Translations under genes and position numbers: made by a program
In this document: one piece after another, positions 11,456 to 19,981 of the stretch
How positions within the stretch are numbered: position 1 is the stretch's first letter
How the letters are laid out: each line of letters starts with the position of its first letter
The notes under the pieces: generated by a model
Told to the model about the DNA's origin: nothing
Seen by the model: the letters and a program-made list of their open reading frames with translations, nothing else
Database searches by the model: none
Source: Corynebacterium accolens
GTDB lineage: Bacteria; Actinomycetota; Actinomycetes; Mycobacteriales; Mycobacteriaceae
Reading direction: 5' to 3'
Assembly (NCBI RefSeq): GCF_023520795.1
Contig: NZ_CP046605.1
Span: 558,001-622,000, forward strand
DNA length: 64,000 nucleotides

Positions 11456-12532
11456 GTGTCCACCACGCAATCCTCCTCTAAGAAGACGGACCACTACGGT
11501 ATCGAGCGTGCCAACGCCGATGATCCGGGAGCGATAGATAAGGTCCGGCGTAAATCGCCCATGGTTGATCACCTCATGCGCATGCAGGAGCGCTATGCCG
11601 CAGAGGGCGGTAACCAATTTTCCGCGGGCATTACCTATTACTCGGTCCTGTCCATCTTCCCGTTGGCGATGCTGCTGGTGGCCACCATCGCCGCTGTCCT
11701 TGCTAATCGCGAGGACCTGCTCAATGACTTGCAGTCCTATATCACGGACTCCATTGACGGGAACCTCAGCGAGTCGGTCAATGAGATCTTGGATAAGGCC
11801 ATTGACCAGCGCGGTGCCATGTTCGGTATCGGTGGTTTGACCACCCTGTGGTCCGGACTGGGGTGGATGAACCACCTGCGCATCGGCATTTCCGCCATGT
11901 GGGGCATCGATGCTAACGACGGTGGCTCCTTCCTGAAGAAGAAGTTCTCGGATCTGCTGGGCCTGATCGGCCTGATCGTCGCCTTCGTCGTGGCCTTCGG
12001 CGTGACCGCGGCGGGTTCCTCTGGGCTTACGCAGAAGGTCTTCGATCTGTTGGGCATCGATTCCTTCCCTGGCATGGGCTACGTGTTCTTCTTTAGTGGC
12101 CTGCTGCTGGGTCTTATCGCCAACTTCATCGTTATGTGGTGGCTGATTATGATCCTGCCGCGCACGAAGGTGCCTAAGAAATCCGGATTTATTGGCGCCG
12201 CCATTGGTGCGGTGGCATTCGAGGCCATTAAGCAGCTGTCCACGGTGATTATGTCCTCTGCCACCGGCAGCCCGGCCGGTGCGGTCTTTGGCCCGGTCAT
12301 CGTCCTGATGATTGTCATGTACTTGGTGTGGCGCGTGGTGCTGTATATTTCCGCATGGACCGCGACGACCGCAGAATCCTTGAAGTACGCGCACCCGCCG
12401 GTTCCAGAACCCGCCGTTATTCGCGTGCGCAATGAGGTGCGGGAGGGCGCACCGGCCGGCGCGGTCTTCGGTGTAGGCGCCGCCCTGGGTGCTGCGGCCG
12501 TGGGTGTGGCGAAGCTCTTCCGCCGGAAATAA
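11456..12532 (+). CDS. YihY/virulence factor BrkB family inner membrane protein
   Basis: 358-residue integral membrane protein of the YihY/BrkB (YhjD) type. The family block GGNQFSAGITYYSVLSIFPLAML near residue 55 is followed by several long hydrophobic segments. The hydrophilic N-terminus and the Ala/Gly-rich tail are typical of actinobacterial members. Function is not settled; YhjD has been linked to lipid A transport in E. coli, which cannot apply directly here. ATG or GTG choice: the GTG at 11456 follows the ribosome-binding stretch AAGAAGGGAAG. Confidence 0.88.
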   Translation: MSTTQSSSKKTDHYGIERANADDPGAIDKVRRKSPMVDHLMRMQERYAAEGGNQFSAGITYYSVLSIFPLAMLLVATIAAVLANREDLLNDLQSYITDSIDGNLSESVNEILDKAIDQRGAMFGIGGLTTLWSGLGWMNHLRIGISAMWGIDANDGGSFLKKKFSDLLGLIGLIVAFVVAFGVTAAGSSGLTQKVFDLLGIDSFPGMGYVFFFSGLLLGLIANFIVMWWLIMILPRTKVPKKSGFIGAAIGAVAFEAIKQLSTVIMSSATGSPAGAVFGPVIVLMIVMYLVWRVVLYISAWTATTAESLKYAHPPVPEPAVIRVRNEVREGAPAGAVFGVGAALGAAAVGVAKLFRRK

Positions 12533-12587
12533 AAATCCTCCCTACGGGTGAGGACCGCCGCGCGCCTTACCTTTAAGATAGGACACT

Positions 12588-13481
12588 ATGAACGCCGATG
12601 ATATTGCCCCAGACCTCTACGAAAAGTGGGACCTCGACCGCAATGGTGGCGAGGATGAGCTTTCCGTTTTATTGGAAGCAAAAGACATCAAGCTCGGGCA
12701 GCAGGGATATAACCAGGATGAGCCGCGGCGCGTCCAGCTGCGCATAGCGGCCAGCATCCTGGGTTCGGCGAAGAAGAGGGCCGAATACGATGAAGCATTG
12801 CGCACCGGCCTTCGCCCGACGTGGGGCGAGCTCGGCACGCTGAGCTCGGTGGGGCAGTGGTCGCCGGCGCCGCGCCCGCAACCGAGCTTCCACGATCAAC
12901 CGCAGGGCCCGGCGCAGGCGCCGGGTTTTGCCCAGCCTAGCCCGTATGCCTCCCCGTACGCGCGCGATCCATTCGCCCAGCATGCCTCGCCGCAGCAGCA
13001 GATGGTGCCATCGCCCGCCGCCGCGCCGGCGCCAGTCCAGCACCAACCGGAGAAACGGCCGTCCCAGGAAACGCGCATCGGCATGGGCATCTTGGACTTT
13101 TTCTTGGCCGGCGGCATCAGCGGCGCGGTTGGCGCGGGCGTCGACGAGCTCGCGGATGTGGAAGCGTTGTCCTTCGTCGCTTTCTGCATCGTGATGGTGG
13201 TTTACGTTCTGGGCAGCGAAGTTTGGTTGGGCGCTAGCCCGGCAAAGATTCTTGCCGGCTATACCGTGCGGGACGTGGATACGAAGGAAAAGCTCAGCCT
13301 TAGCCAGTCCGCCAAACGCCAGTGGTGGCGCCTAATTAACGTGATTCCTGGTATCGGTCAATTGGTGGGTATGTTGGGTGCGGTGGTGCACGCGACCACC
13401 ATTAACGAGGAAAACAACCTGCGCGGCTCCCACGATGATCTCGCAAACGCTGAGGTGGTCAAGAGGAAGCCGCGCAAGTAG
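12588..13481 (+). CDS. RDD family membrane protein with J-domain-like N-terminus
   Basis: 297 residues in three parts. Residues 1-75 resemble the degenerate J-domain-like module seen before actinobacterial RDD domains, ending AKKRAEYDEAL. Residues 85-160 are rich in Pro, Gln and Ala and probably disordered. The C-terminal part is an RDD domain with two hydrophobic helices, containing SPAKILAGYTVRDVDT. RDD proteins are poorly understood; a few are ion exchangers. A transport or membrane-tethering role is inference. It lies 55 bp after the YihY gene. Confidence 0.8.
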   Translation: MNADDIAPDLYEKWDLDRNGGEDELSVLLEAKDIKLGQQGYNQDEPRRVQLRIAASILGSAKKRAEYDEALRTGLRPTWGELGTLSSVGQWSPAPRPQPSFHDQPQGPAQAPGFAQPSPYASPYARDPFAQHASPQQQMVPSPAAAPAPVQHQPEKRPSQETRIGMGILDFFLAGGISGAVGAGVDELADVEALSFVAFCIVMVVYVLGSEVWLGASPAKILAGYTVRDVDTKEKLSLSQSAKRQWWRLINVIPGIGQLVGMLGAVVHATTINEENNLRGSHDDLANAEVVKRKPRK

Positions 13482-13518
13482 AACGCTGATATGGCGCATC
13501 CCAGGGCTGGTGCCTACG

Positions 13519-14439
13519 ATGGTGCGCATGCATGATGCACCTTTAATTAGCCCCGAGAACAAGGATTCCGCCGAGAGCGTGGTGGAACAACTGCCCAAGG
13601 TATCCCTCTGGGAACCGGTCCGTTCGCAGGCCGGCACCGCGGAGGAATTGAATGCGGATATCCGCGAGCAGTGTGCCCAGCTTGCCGATGACCACGTGGT
13701 CTACGCCGAATTGCAGCTCAACCCCGCGGCTTATTCTTTTGATACGTCCGCAATCGTGCGGGAGGTGGCCGCGGAACGCTTCGGCGATCTTGAGGTACGG
13801 TTTGTCCTCGAGGCAGCAGAGCCAGCGGATAATGCGGGGGACTCTGCGGGTATTGCGGGCTATACCCTGCCGGAGGGCCACGCGGCCGCCGCTGCGGAGT
13901 TCCGCGCGAAGTACCTGCCTACCCAAATCGCGGTGGGTGAGGATTTCGCCGCCACCGAAAGCGCGGCGCAGGCCGGAGTGAACCGCCTACTTCGCCCAGT
14001 GAATATGATCGATGATTTCACCGCCGATGTCGATGGAATCCGCCCAGGCAAGGCCTCCGGATGGATCCGCGACCGACACATTCCATTGGTATTTTCGCCC
14101 GTGGATGACGTTGAGGAACTGACGGATCATCCGCTGCCGCTGTTGCAGCAGCTTGGCTTTACCTGTTCCGTTTCTTCCGGCGATTCCACGCTGAGCAGGC
14201 AATTTCTCGCCTTGAGCGAGACCTTTGGGTACGGCTTGGAGGAGTTTTTCGATCTCACCGTGAAGGCGATTGAAAATATTTTCGACACCGAAGAGACAAG
14301 GCAGCGTATCCTTGAGACCGTTGTCCTTCCGGCCTACGAGGACCTCTCCGATCCGGAACTTGCCGGCCCCGATGCTGAGGAGTCGCTCCAAGATTCCGGG
14401 TTCTCAATGAACCTGAATGACAACGCTTCCGAAGGGTAA
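13519..14439 (+). CDS. adenosine-deaminase-like protein lacking catalytic residues
   Basis: 306 residues from ATG 13519 (a longer upstream frame overlaps the RDD gene and is not used). The C-terminal half follows the metallo-dependent hydrolase pattern of adenosine deaminase: IPLVFSPVDDVEELTDHPLPLL, then CSVSSGDSTLSRQFLALSE and TFGYGLEEFFDLTVKAIENIF, where ADA has its DDP and AETFGLS blocks. I cannot find the N-terminal HxH zinc site or the HAGE motif. A structural or binding role, or a changed chemistry, is more likely than adenosine deamination. It overlaps no neighbour and precedes a DJ-1 family gene. Confidence 0.65.
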   Translation: MVRMHDAPLISPENKDSAESVVEQLPKVSLWEPVRSQAGTAEELNADIREQCAQLADDHVVYAELQLNPAAYSFDTSAIVREVAAERFGDLEVRFVLEAAEPADNAGDSAGIAGYTLPEGHAAAAAEFRAKYLPTQIAVGEDFAATESAAQAGVNRLLRPVNMIDDFTADVDGIRPGKASGWIRDRHIPLVFSPVDDVEELTDHPLPLLQQLGFTCSVSSGDSTLSRQFLALSETFGYGLEEFFDLTVKAIENIFDTEETRQRILETVVLPAYEDLSDPELAGPDAEESLQDSGFSMNLNDNASEG

Positions 14440-14470
14440 TAGAGAGTTAATCTACATAAAGGAGGAAGAG

Positions 14471-15148
14471 ATGCCTTCCGCACTATTCGTTGTTACCGCC
14501 GCTGATAAGTGGACGCTTGCAGATGGCAGCGCCCGTCCTACCGGTTACTGGGCCGAGGAGCTCATCGCTCCGCACCGCGTGTTTAAGAACGCTGGTTGGG
14601 ATATCGACTTTGCTACGCCGAACGCAAAGGCACCAGTAGTAGACGAGTACAGCCTCGAGGTATTGTCTGAGGGCGACCGCGCCGAGCAGGAGAACTACCT
14701 CGCAGAAATCGGCCCGGACCTGGAAGACCCACTGAACCTGGCCGATGTTAAGGAAGCCGACTACGACCTCGTCTTTTACCCCGGCGGCCACGGCCCGATG
14801 GAGGACTTGGCTTATGATCAAGACTCCGCAAAGCTGCTGCAGGAACGCATCGAGTCCGGTCGCGCCCTGTCCCTGGTTTGCCACGCACCGGCCGCATTGC
14901 TCGCGCTGGACAATGACAACTGGCCACTCAAGGGTTACACCATGACTGGCTTTACCAACGCCGAAGAGGGCGAGGAGACCATCGCCGCTGCCAAGTGGGT
15001 TGTTGAGACCCGCCTGCGCGAGCTCGGCGCTGATTTCAAGCAGACCGATCCGATGCAGCCTTATGTTGAGGTTGACCGCAACCTGTACACCGGTCAGAAC
15101 CCAGCATCGTCTGAGCCTTTGGCACAGCGCATCCTGCGCGACTTTTAA
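14471..15148 (+). CDS. DJ-1/PfpI family protein (Hsp31-like type 1 glutamine amidotransferase fold)
   Basis: 225 residues of the DJ-1/PfpI superfamily, Hsp31/YhbO-type. The nucleophile elbow with Cys is LSVCHAPAALL-like (read SLVCHAPAALLALDN) near residue 138, and the partner block FYPGGHGPMEDL lies near residue 115. Members act as glyoxalase III, deglycase or stress chaperone; which applies here is unknown. A very strong ribosome-binding site AAAGGAGGAAGAG precedes the ATG at 14471. The stop overlaps the next gene start (TAATG), so the esterase downstream is translationally coupled. Confidence 0.88.
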   Translation: MPSALFVVTAADKWTLADGSARPTGYWAEELIAPHRVFKNAGWDIDFATPNAKAPVVDEYSLEVLSEGDRAEQENYLAEIGPDLEDPLNLADVKEADYDLVFYPGGHGPMEDLAYDQDSAKLLQERIESGRALSLVCHAPAALLALDNDNWPLKGYTMTGFTNAEEGEETIAAAKWVVETRLRELGADFKQTDPMQPYVEVDRNLYTGQNPASSEPLAQRILRDF

Positions 15149-16152
15149 TGCGGGTGCTGAAAGCTCTCGTTGCAGGCAGCGCGGTTGTAGGGGCGGCGGC
15201 ATATTTTAAGAGTCGTCGTCCTTATCTGCGCAGCGTTGCATCTGAGCTTCGCAGCCCATTACTGTACCTGCCGCTGCACCTGCTCTCGGGCGATCGATTT
15301 GCTCGAACGAGCAGGCTATTTGCCAATATGGATGTGGCACGCCCGAAGTGGCGCCCGGTGGATATCGAAGAGCTATCTTGTTCTTTTGAAGACCAAGCAT
15401 TCCGCGCCCGCGTTATTACTCCACGCGGAGATGGAACGTCAGCCGAGCCACGTCCCGTCGTGATGTGGATTCATGGCGGAGGTCACCTGCTCGGTGGTCC
15501 GGCGATGCATGATCCCCAAACTTCGCTCTTCGCATCGGAGCTGGGGGCCATCGTCATCGCACCGCGCTATCACAAATCCACGCAGGAACCTTTTCCTGCG
15601 GATCTGGAAGAGTGCTATGCCGCTTTGCGCTGGATGCAGGAAAACGGCGAGCTGCTAGGCGCGGATACTTCGCGCATTGCGGTCGCTGGCGATAGCGCCG
15701 GCGGCGGCTTGGCCGCTGGTCTCGCCCAACGCACGGTGGATGAAGGTCATTCCATTCGAGCGCTTGGATTGGTCTATCCAATGCTTGATCACCGCACCAT
15801 TGCTAAAGAGGGGGCGGTGGGGCAGTTTATTTGTCCACCGAACTTAAATCGCGGCGCTTGGGATATGTACTTAGGCAAGGACCATTTACGAACCCCGCTG
15901 CCACCGTATGCATCGCCGGCGACGCGTTCGGATCACTCGGGGATGCCGCCCACGTGGATCGGCGTGGGAGACATCGACCTTTTTCATGATGAATCCGTAG
16001 CCTTTGCTACCGCACTGCAGAATGCCGGAGTCGAGACCACACTTGATGTGTATGCAGGTGCCTATCACGGCTTCGATCAGGTACGCCCGCGCGCGCCCCA
16101 ATCGCGCAGAATGCTGGCAGATCTTATCGATCACCTCGGCTCTCACCTTTAG
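15148..16152 (+). CDS. alpha/beta hydrolase, hormone-sensitive-lipase (LipH/Aes-like) family
   Basis: 334 residues with the HSL-family oxyanion motif HGGGHLLG near residue 111 and nucleophile elbow GDSAGGG near residue 185. The acid/His pair is likely in DLFHDES and AYHGFDQ. An N-terminal hydrophobic stretch (VLKALVAGSAVVGAAAYF) may anchor the enzyme to the membrane. It probably hydrolyses short or medium acyl esters; such enzymes are numerous in lipid-using corynebacteria. It is coupled to the DJ-1 gene by a one-base overlap and is followed by a long hairpin. Confidence 0.88.
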   Translation: MRVLKALVAGSAVVGAAAYFKSRRPYLRSVASELRSPLLYLPLHLLSGDRFARTSRLFANMDVARPKWRPVDIEELSCSFEDQAFRARVITPRGDGTSAEPRPVVMWIHGGGHLLGGPAMHDPQTSLFASELGAIVIAPRYHKSTQEPFPADLEECYAALRWMQENGELLGADTSRIAVAGDSAGGGLAAGLAQRTVDEGHSIRALGLVYPMLDHRTIAKEGAVGQFICPPNLNRGAWDMYLGKDHLRTPLPPYASPATRSDHSGMPPTWIGVGDIDLFHDESVAFATALQNAGVETTLDVYAGAYHGFDQVRPRAPQSRRMLADLIDHLGSHL

Positions 16153-16191
16153 CCGCACTGTATTCGGAATGAGATGTGGGTGAAAATGCAG

Positions 16192-16246
16192 CAACCGCCC
16201 GAGTCCACGCTCCACTATGAGGAGTGGTTGGACTGGGGCGGTCTTC
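16192..16246. terminator. long bidirectional hairpin between esterase and conserved unknown gene
   Basis: ACCGCCCGAGTCCA..CTCCACT (from 16194) pairs with AGGAGTGG..GGACTGGGGCGGT (to about 16241) across a 3-base loop, giving about 20 paired bases with few mismatches, then TCTT. It lies between two convergent genes and can serve both. Confidence 0.65.
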
Positions 16247-16311
16247 GGCTAGCGGCGGCTCCCGGCAGCTGAGGTAGCTAGAGCCGGTAGACCGCAGGGC
16301 AGAGTAAAAGC

Positions 16312-17550
16312 TTAAAAGCGGGAGAAGCGCTTAATCAGCATGTTCTCGAGGCCCTTCCAGGACTCGGCGTGTTCGTTATACGGCTTCGACGGGACGTAGC
16401 CGGCGTGCTCGGTGGAACCGAGCATGTAGCCCAGGTAGTCCTGCAGGCGCGGATTGGCCAGCATATAGGAGTTGATGGAATCGTCCCCGGCCCAGTCCGC
16501 GGCATCGGCGCAGACCTCGTAGCAGCGGGCCAGCTGGTCGGAGTCTACCGCTTCTGGACCCTTTTCAATATCGCGCACGAGGCCGTTAAAGGAATATTGG
16601 TTATCCGGGTGGACTTGGACCTCCAATTCGCCGGCGTTGGCGGCGGTGACGACGTCCTCCCAGGTAGATACGCGCGCCAAGTCGTGGTCATCATTATCGA
16701 TGAGCCATCGCACCAGCGTCTTGGAGGAATCGAAGGTAAAGATTTCGCCCCACTTGCCCAAGAAGATGGGCTTGCCGTCCAGGTAGGTGCGCAGCGTGTA
16801 GACGGATTTGGACTGCGCGGTGATCTTAATCGGGTCGATTCCGGCGGCGGCCCAGGGGGACTCGTCATAAGGATCGGCAGCCTCTGCTGCGGCCTTGCGC
16901 TTTTCTTCGGCTTCCTTGGCTGCGGCTTCGGCGGCACTCGCGGCCTCGGAGATGCGGGTTTCGGCATCGGAGATAGCGGCGGCGTCGAATTCATCGCTAG
17001 GAACCACGCGGACGTGCTTATCCAGATCCGCGATGACCTTCTTCCAATTGGTCAAGATGACCCGCCCGACGCCGGTCCACTCATTCAGTCCCTGCTCGCC
17101 CGAGTAGTGATCGGCGCCGCGGGAGACGTTGCGCAGGATGGAGTGGGTGGCGAAGAAGATGGTGGTCTGTTCGGCAGCGGCGACATCGGCAAGCGCGGAT
17201 GCCACCTCGAGATCACGCGCCACGGTGGAGACATTGGCGTGGCTGGGGCGGCCGGCGAGGGCTTCTGGCATGCCGATGAGATCGTATTCATCGCGCTTGG
17301 CCGGGGTGACGCGGTGCGCCGGGCGGGCGGAAAATTGCTCCCACTGCGGGTGATCCAGCAGGTCATGCTTGGCATCGGACTCTAGGTAGCACAGCAGCTC
17401 AGCGGGGGAGTCAAAGACCAAGACGGAGTCATCGTCGCCCAAAAAGGCTTGCCACTCGGAGCCATTTTCGCGCCACTTGGGCGCCCAGAGGGTATAAAAA
17501 TCGCCCTCAGTCAAGGAGAGCTTAATAGGCACAATCGCACGGGTACTCAT
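16312..17550 (-). CDS. conserved corynebacterial protein of unknown function
   Basis: 412 residues, soluble, no signal peptide. Two halves look related: each contains a Phe/Tyr-rich start, a phrase of the type VFDSPAELLCYLES or TFDSSKTLVRWLIDN, and a following DHxL-W segment (HDLLDHPQWEQF; HDLARVSTWEDV). This suggests an internal duplication of about 190 residues. Between them lies an Ala/Glu/Lys-rich stretch (residues 190-235) that should form a coiled coil. I do not recognise a catalytic motif. Position next to the NlpC/P60 pair, on the same strand, may hint at a cell-envelope role but is not evidence. Confidence 0.75.
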   Translation of the reverse strand: MSTRAIVPIKLSLTEGDFYTLWAPKWRENGSEWQAFLGDDDSVLVFDSPAELLCYLESDAKHDLLDHPQWEQFSARPAHRVTPAKRDEYDLIGMPEALAGRPSHANVSTVARDLEVASALADVAAAEQTTIFFATHSILRNVSRGADHYSGEQGLNEWTGVGRVILTNWKKVIADLDKHVRVVPSDEFDAAAISDAETRISEAASAAEAAAKEAEEKRKAAAEAADPYDESPWAAAGIDPIKITAQSKSVYTLRTYLDGKPIFLGKWGEIFTFDSSKTLVRWLIDNDDHDLARVSTWEDVVTAANAGELEVQVHPDNQYSFNGLVRDIEKGPEAVDSDQLARCYEVCADAADWAGDDSINSYMLANPRLQDYLGYMLGSTEHAGYVPSKPYNEHAESWKGLENMLIKRFSRF

Positions 17551-17604
17551 GAGCTTTTAGTCTACCCAACGCCCCAGCTGCCGCGCGGAATTGCCGGGGC
17601 CTTG

Positions 17605-18513
17605 TCAGGCAGTCGGCCGCCAAAAACCCTTAAATTGCATGCCCATATTATTCGTTCGCAGCGGGTTGGTCTGTACGGGGTCGCCGGCCTCCACAATCTC
17701 GCCATTACCGGAATACATCGCCACATGGCCATCCCAGACCACCAGATCGCCGGGCTGGAGTTGATCGGCGCTGACCTGCTTGCCGATGGCCTGCTGGTCC
17801 GCCGTGCGCGGTATATCCACCCCCGCTTGGGAATAGGCCCACTGGGTAAGCCCTGAGCAGTCAAAGCCACCGTTGCCGGTTCCGCCCCAGGTATAGGGCT
17901 GGCCCACCTGGCTCTTGGCCGCGGCCACGGCCGCGCGGCCTGCCTCTGAGCCGGCTTCTGCGCCCGCTGATGGGGGCGGCGCGGGTGCAGCGCCTAGCTC
18001 CGCCGGAGAAGCCACCGCGGTATGCGTCGCCGCGGCGGCCGTGGCCTGCTGGGGCTGGCCAACGGCTGATTCCACCGGACGCTGGGAGATGGGCAACAGG
18101 GCCGCGGCGGTGGTGGTGAGCTCGTCTTTCAGGCGGTTGACCCGGGCCATCGCCAAGCCAATGTGCTCGTCTATCACGGTGCGAAAGGACGCAAGCGCTG
18201 CAGCCCGGGAGGCGGGATCAAGGGAGATTAATCCCATCGCGATGGGCGCAGCGGCTTGGATGAGCCGCGTGCCGATGCCAAAGATATCGCTGGCAGCCGC
18301 CGTAACGAGGCCGCGGGCCTGGTTGAGTACTGCGGAGATGGTCTCGTTATCGCCGGTGAGGAGGTTCGCGGCAGCGATAAGCTGCGAGGCATCGCCGTGG
18401 GCGATATCCGCCAGCGGTTGGGCGGCGGAGAGATCTGGGACGCGGGGAAGTTGGACATCGGGAAGCGGCGAAGGCTGCAGCGCGGCGATATTTTTAATGG
18501 CGGTAGCAAGCAC
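17605..18513 (-). CDS. NlpC/P60 family cysteine peptidase, ESX-associated type
   Basis: 302 residues. The N-terminal ~150 are Ala-rich and helical, without a usual signal peptide. After a Pro/Ala linker the C40 domain follows: GQPYTWGGTGNGGFDCSGLTQWAYSQAG carries the catalytic Cys near residue 217, and WDGHVAMYSGNGEIVEA the catalytic His. Such domains cut D-Glu-mDAP peptide bonds in cell wall. It begins directly after the stop of an ESX-like helical protein (zero spacing). The lack of a signal peptide together with that partner suggests export by a non-Sec route, which is inference. Confidence 0.87.
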   Translation of the reverse strand: MLATAIKNIAALQPSPLPDVQLPRVPDLSAAQPLADIAHGDASQLIAAANLLTGDNETISAVLNQARGLVTAAASDIFGIGTRLIQAAAPIAMGLISLDPASRAAALASFRTVIDEHIGLAMARVNRLKDELTTTAAALLPISQRPVESAVGQPQQATAAAATHTAVASPAELGAAPAPPPSAGAEAGSEAGRAAVAAAKSQVGQPYTWGGTGNGGFDCSGLTQWAYSQAGVDIPRTADQQAIGKQVSADQLQPGDLVVWDGHVAMYSGNGEIVEAGDPVQTNPLRTNNMGMQFKGFWRPTA

Positions 18514-18792
18514 TTAGATCGCCGCCCCGAGTAAGTCGCGCAGCGCCGCATCGGAGTCTTCCGCTTCACGCGACATCTGGAAGGAAGACTGCGCGATGTG
18601 CCCCATATCGTGGCGCAGCATGGTCATCCGCGCCCCAATATTGTCTAAGGCGGCATGAACGGCCTCATTGAACCCGGTAAAGGCCGAATCTTCGGGCAAT
18701 GCCGGGTGGGGTGGATTGTCTCCCTGCGCGTTCGCATGCAGGTCACGGGCTAAATGACGGGCGTGGGCGGTATCTATCTGAAATGGTCTCAT
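18514..18792 (-). CDS. small helical ESX/EspC-like protein
   Basis: 92 residues, two predicted helices. The first covers about residues 7-25 and the second 40-85 with the phrase [27 protein letters not shown], the size and layout of WXG100/EspC-type VII secretion substrates, though no WXG triplet is present. A YxxxD/E-type export tail is not obvious. It directly precedes the NlpC/P60 hydrolase gene with no spacing and so is probably co-translated. Function is inferred from size, fold and partner only. Confidence 0.6.
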   Translation of the reverse strand: MRPFQIDTAHARHLARDLHANAQGDNPPHPALPEDSAFTGFNEAVHAALDNIGARMTMLRHDMGHIAQSSFQMSREAEDSDAALRDLLGAAI

Positions 18793-18849
18793 GCCCTATT
18801 GGACTGGCCAATGGCCCAAGTGGTTCCCAAAAAGTTTAAAGTAGTGGGC

Positions 18850-19485
18850 ATGGATATCCACGTCGTAGACCACCCGCTTGCTGCTTCCCGCCTGACCCTG
18901 ATGCGCGATGCGCGCAGTGATAACTCTGCTTTTCGCGCCGCGCTCAAGGACCTGGGAACCATGCTCGTGTATGAAGCCTCCCGCGATTTGGCGGTAGAAA
19001 ACTTCGCTTGCGAAACCCCGGTTGCCACAGCACAAGGCACCCGCCTGCAGGATCCACCCATCATCGTGCCCATCATTCGCGCCGGGCTCGGCATGGTGGA
19101 TCCCGCCCTGTCGATGATTCCAGATGCCCAGGTCGGCTTCATTGGCATGGCGCGCGATGAAGAAACCCACGAGCCCGTGCCGTACTTGGAGGCGCTGCCG
19201 CAAGACCTGACCGGGCGCACCGTCTTCGTCGTTGATCCCATGCTGGCCACCGGCGGATCCCTGCTGCACGCCCTGCGCCTCTTGGCCGCCCGCGGCGCTA
19301 CCGATATCACCGCCATCTGCATGGTCTCGGCCCAAAATGGCGTGGATGCGCTGGAGAAATCGGGCCTTCCCGTCCGCCTCGTCACCGCCGCCATTGACCC
19401 TGAACTCAATGCGGATGCCTATATCGTGCCGGGGCTTGGCGATGCCGGCGATCGCCTCTACGGCCCGCGCAATATCGATCTTTAA
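18850..19485 (+). CDS. upp: uracil phosphoribosyltransferase
   Basis: Converts uracil and PRPP to UMP in pyrimidine salvage. 211 residues from ATG 18850, the family's normal length; a longer upstream frame is not used. The PRPP-binding block [15 protein letters not shown] is near residue 125, with [13 protein letters not shown] near residue 75 and the uracil-binding C-terminus [13 protein letters not shown]. Divergent from the ESX-like gene. It works with nupC, cdd and deoA further along in pyrimidine salvage. Confidence 0.95.
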   Translation: MDIHVVDHPLAASRLTLMRDARSDNSAFRAALKDLGTMLVYEASRDLAVENFACETPVATAQGTRLQDPPIIVPIIRAGLGMVDPALSMIPDAQVGFIGMARDEETHEPVPYLEALPQDLTGRTVFVVDPMLATGGSLLHALRLLAARGATDITAICMVSAQNGVDALEKSGLPVRLVTAAIDPELNADAYIVPGLGDAGDRLYGPRNIDL

Positions 19486-19540
19486 GCTAGTATTTCTCCC
19501 TGAAAGCCCGAAGGCGGCTTTCAAAAAGGGGGAAAAGATC

Positions 19541-19903
19541 GTGAGTTTTATTCAACTGATGTGGTCGAGCTACGGCTACGGATTTTCGCAACAACTGCGC
19601 CGCGTGCGCGAGCGGCGCGGGGTATCCCAGCAAGTGCTTGCGGATATCTCGGGGGTATCGCGCAGCCAGATTTCCAACCTGGAACGCAATGAAAATGGCC
19701 TACACACCATGGCGGACCCGCAATTATCCACGGTGTACAAGCTGGCGCTGGCTTTAGAAATCCCGCCGGCGGTCCTCTTGCCGGCCGGTGGGGACGTGGT
19801 GGAGGGCCACTTGGCAGACTCCGCCGTGCTCGGGGTAGAAGATGTGGCGCCCTTTCCGCAGGACTACATCAACCAGCGACGCTTTAGTAATGCGCGAGGC
19901 TAA
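19541..19903 (+). CDS. XRE-family helix-turn-helix regulator
   Basis: 120 residues from GTG 19541, which follows the ribosome-binding site AAAGGGGGAAAAG. An earlier in-frame start would overlap upp and is not used. The helix-turn-helix is LRRVRERRGVSQQVLADISG with recognition helix SRSQISNLERN (residues 20-50). The C-terminus LPAGGDVVEGHLADSAVLGV has no known ligand domain. The upp-XRE-amidohydrolase-lpdA-like order matches, from memory, other corynebacteria. Targets are unknown. Confidence 0.85.
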   Translation: MSFIQLMWSSYGYGFSQQLRRVRERRGVSQQVLADISGVSRSQISNLERNENGLHTMADPQLSTVYKLALALEIPPAVLLPAGGDVVEGHLADSAVLGVEDVAPFPQDYINQRRFSNARG

Positions 19904-19981
19904 CCACCCTGACTTACTGAACCGCATGGTCTAGTTGTAGACTGCCTCCAAGAGATAGTCCAGCAACAGGGAGGCGTGCGC

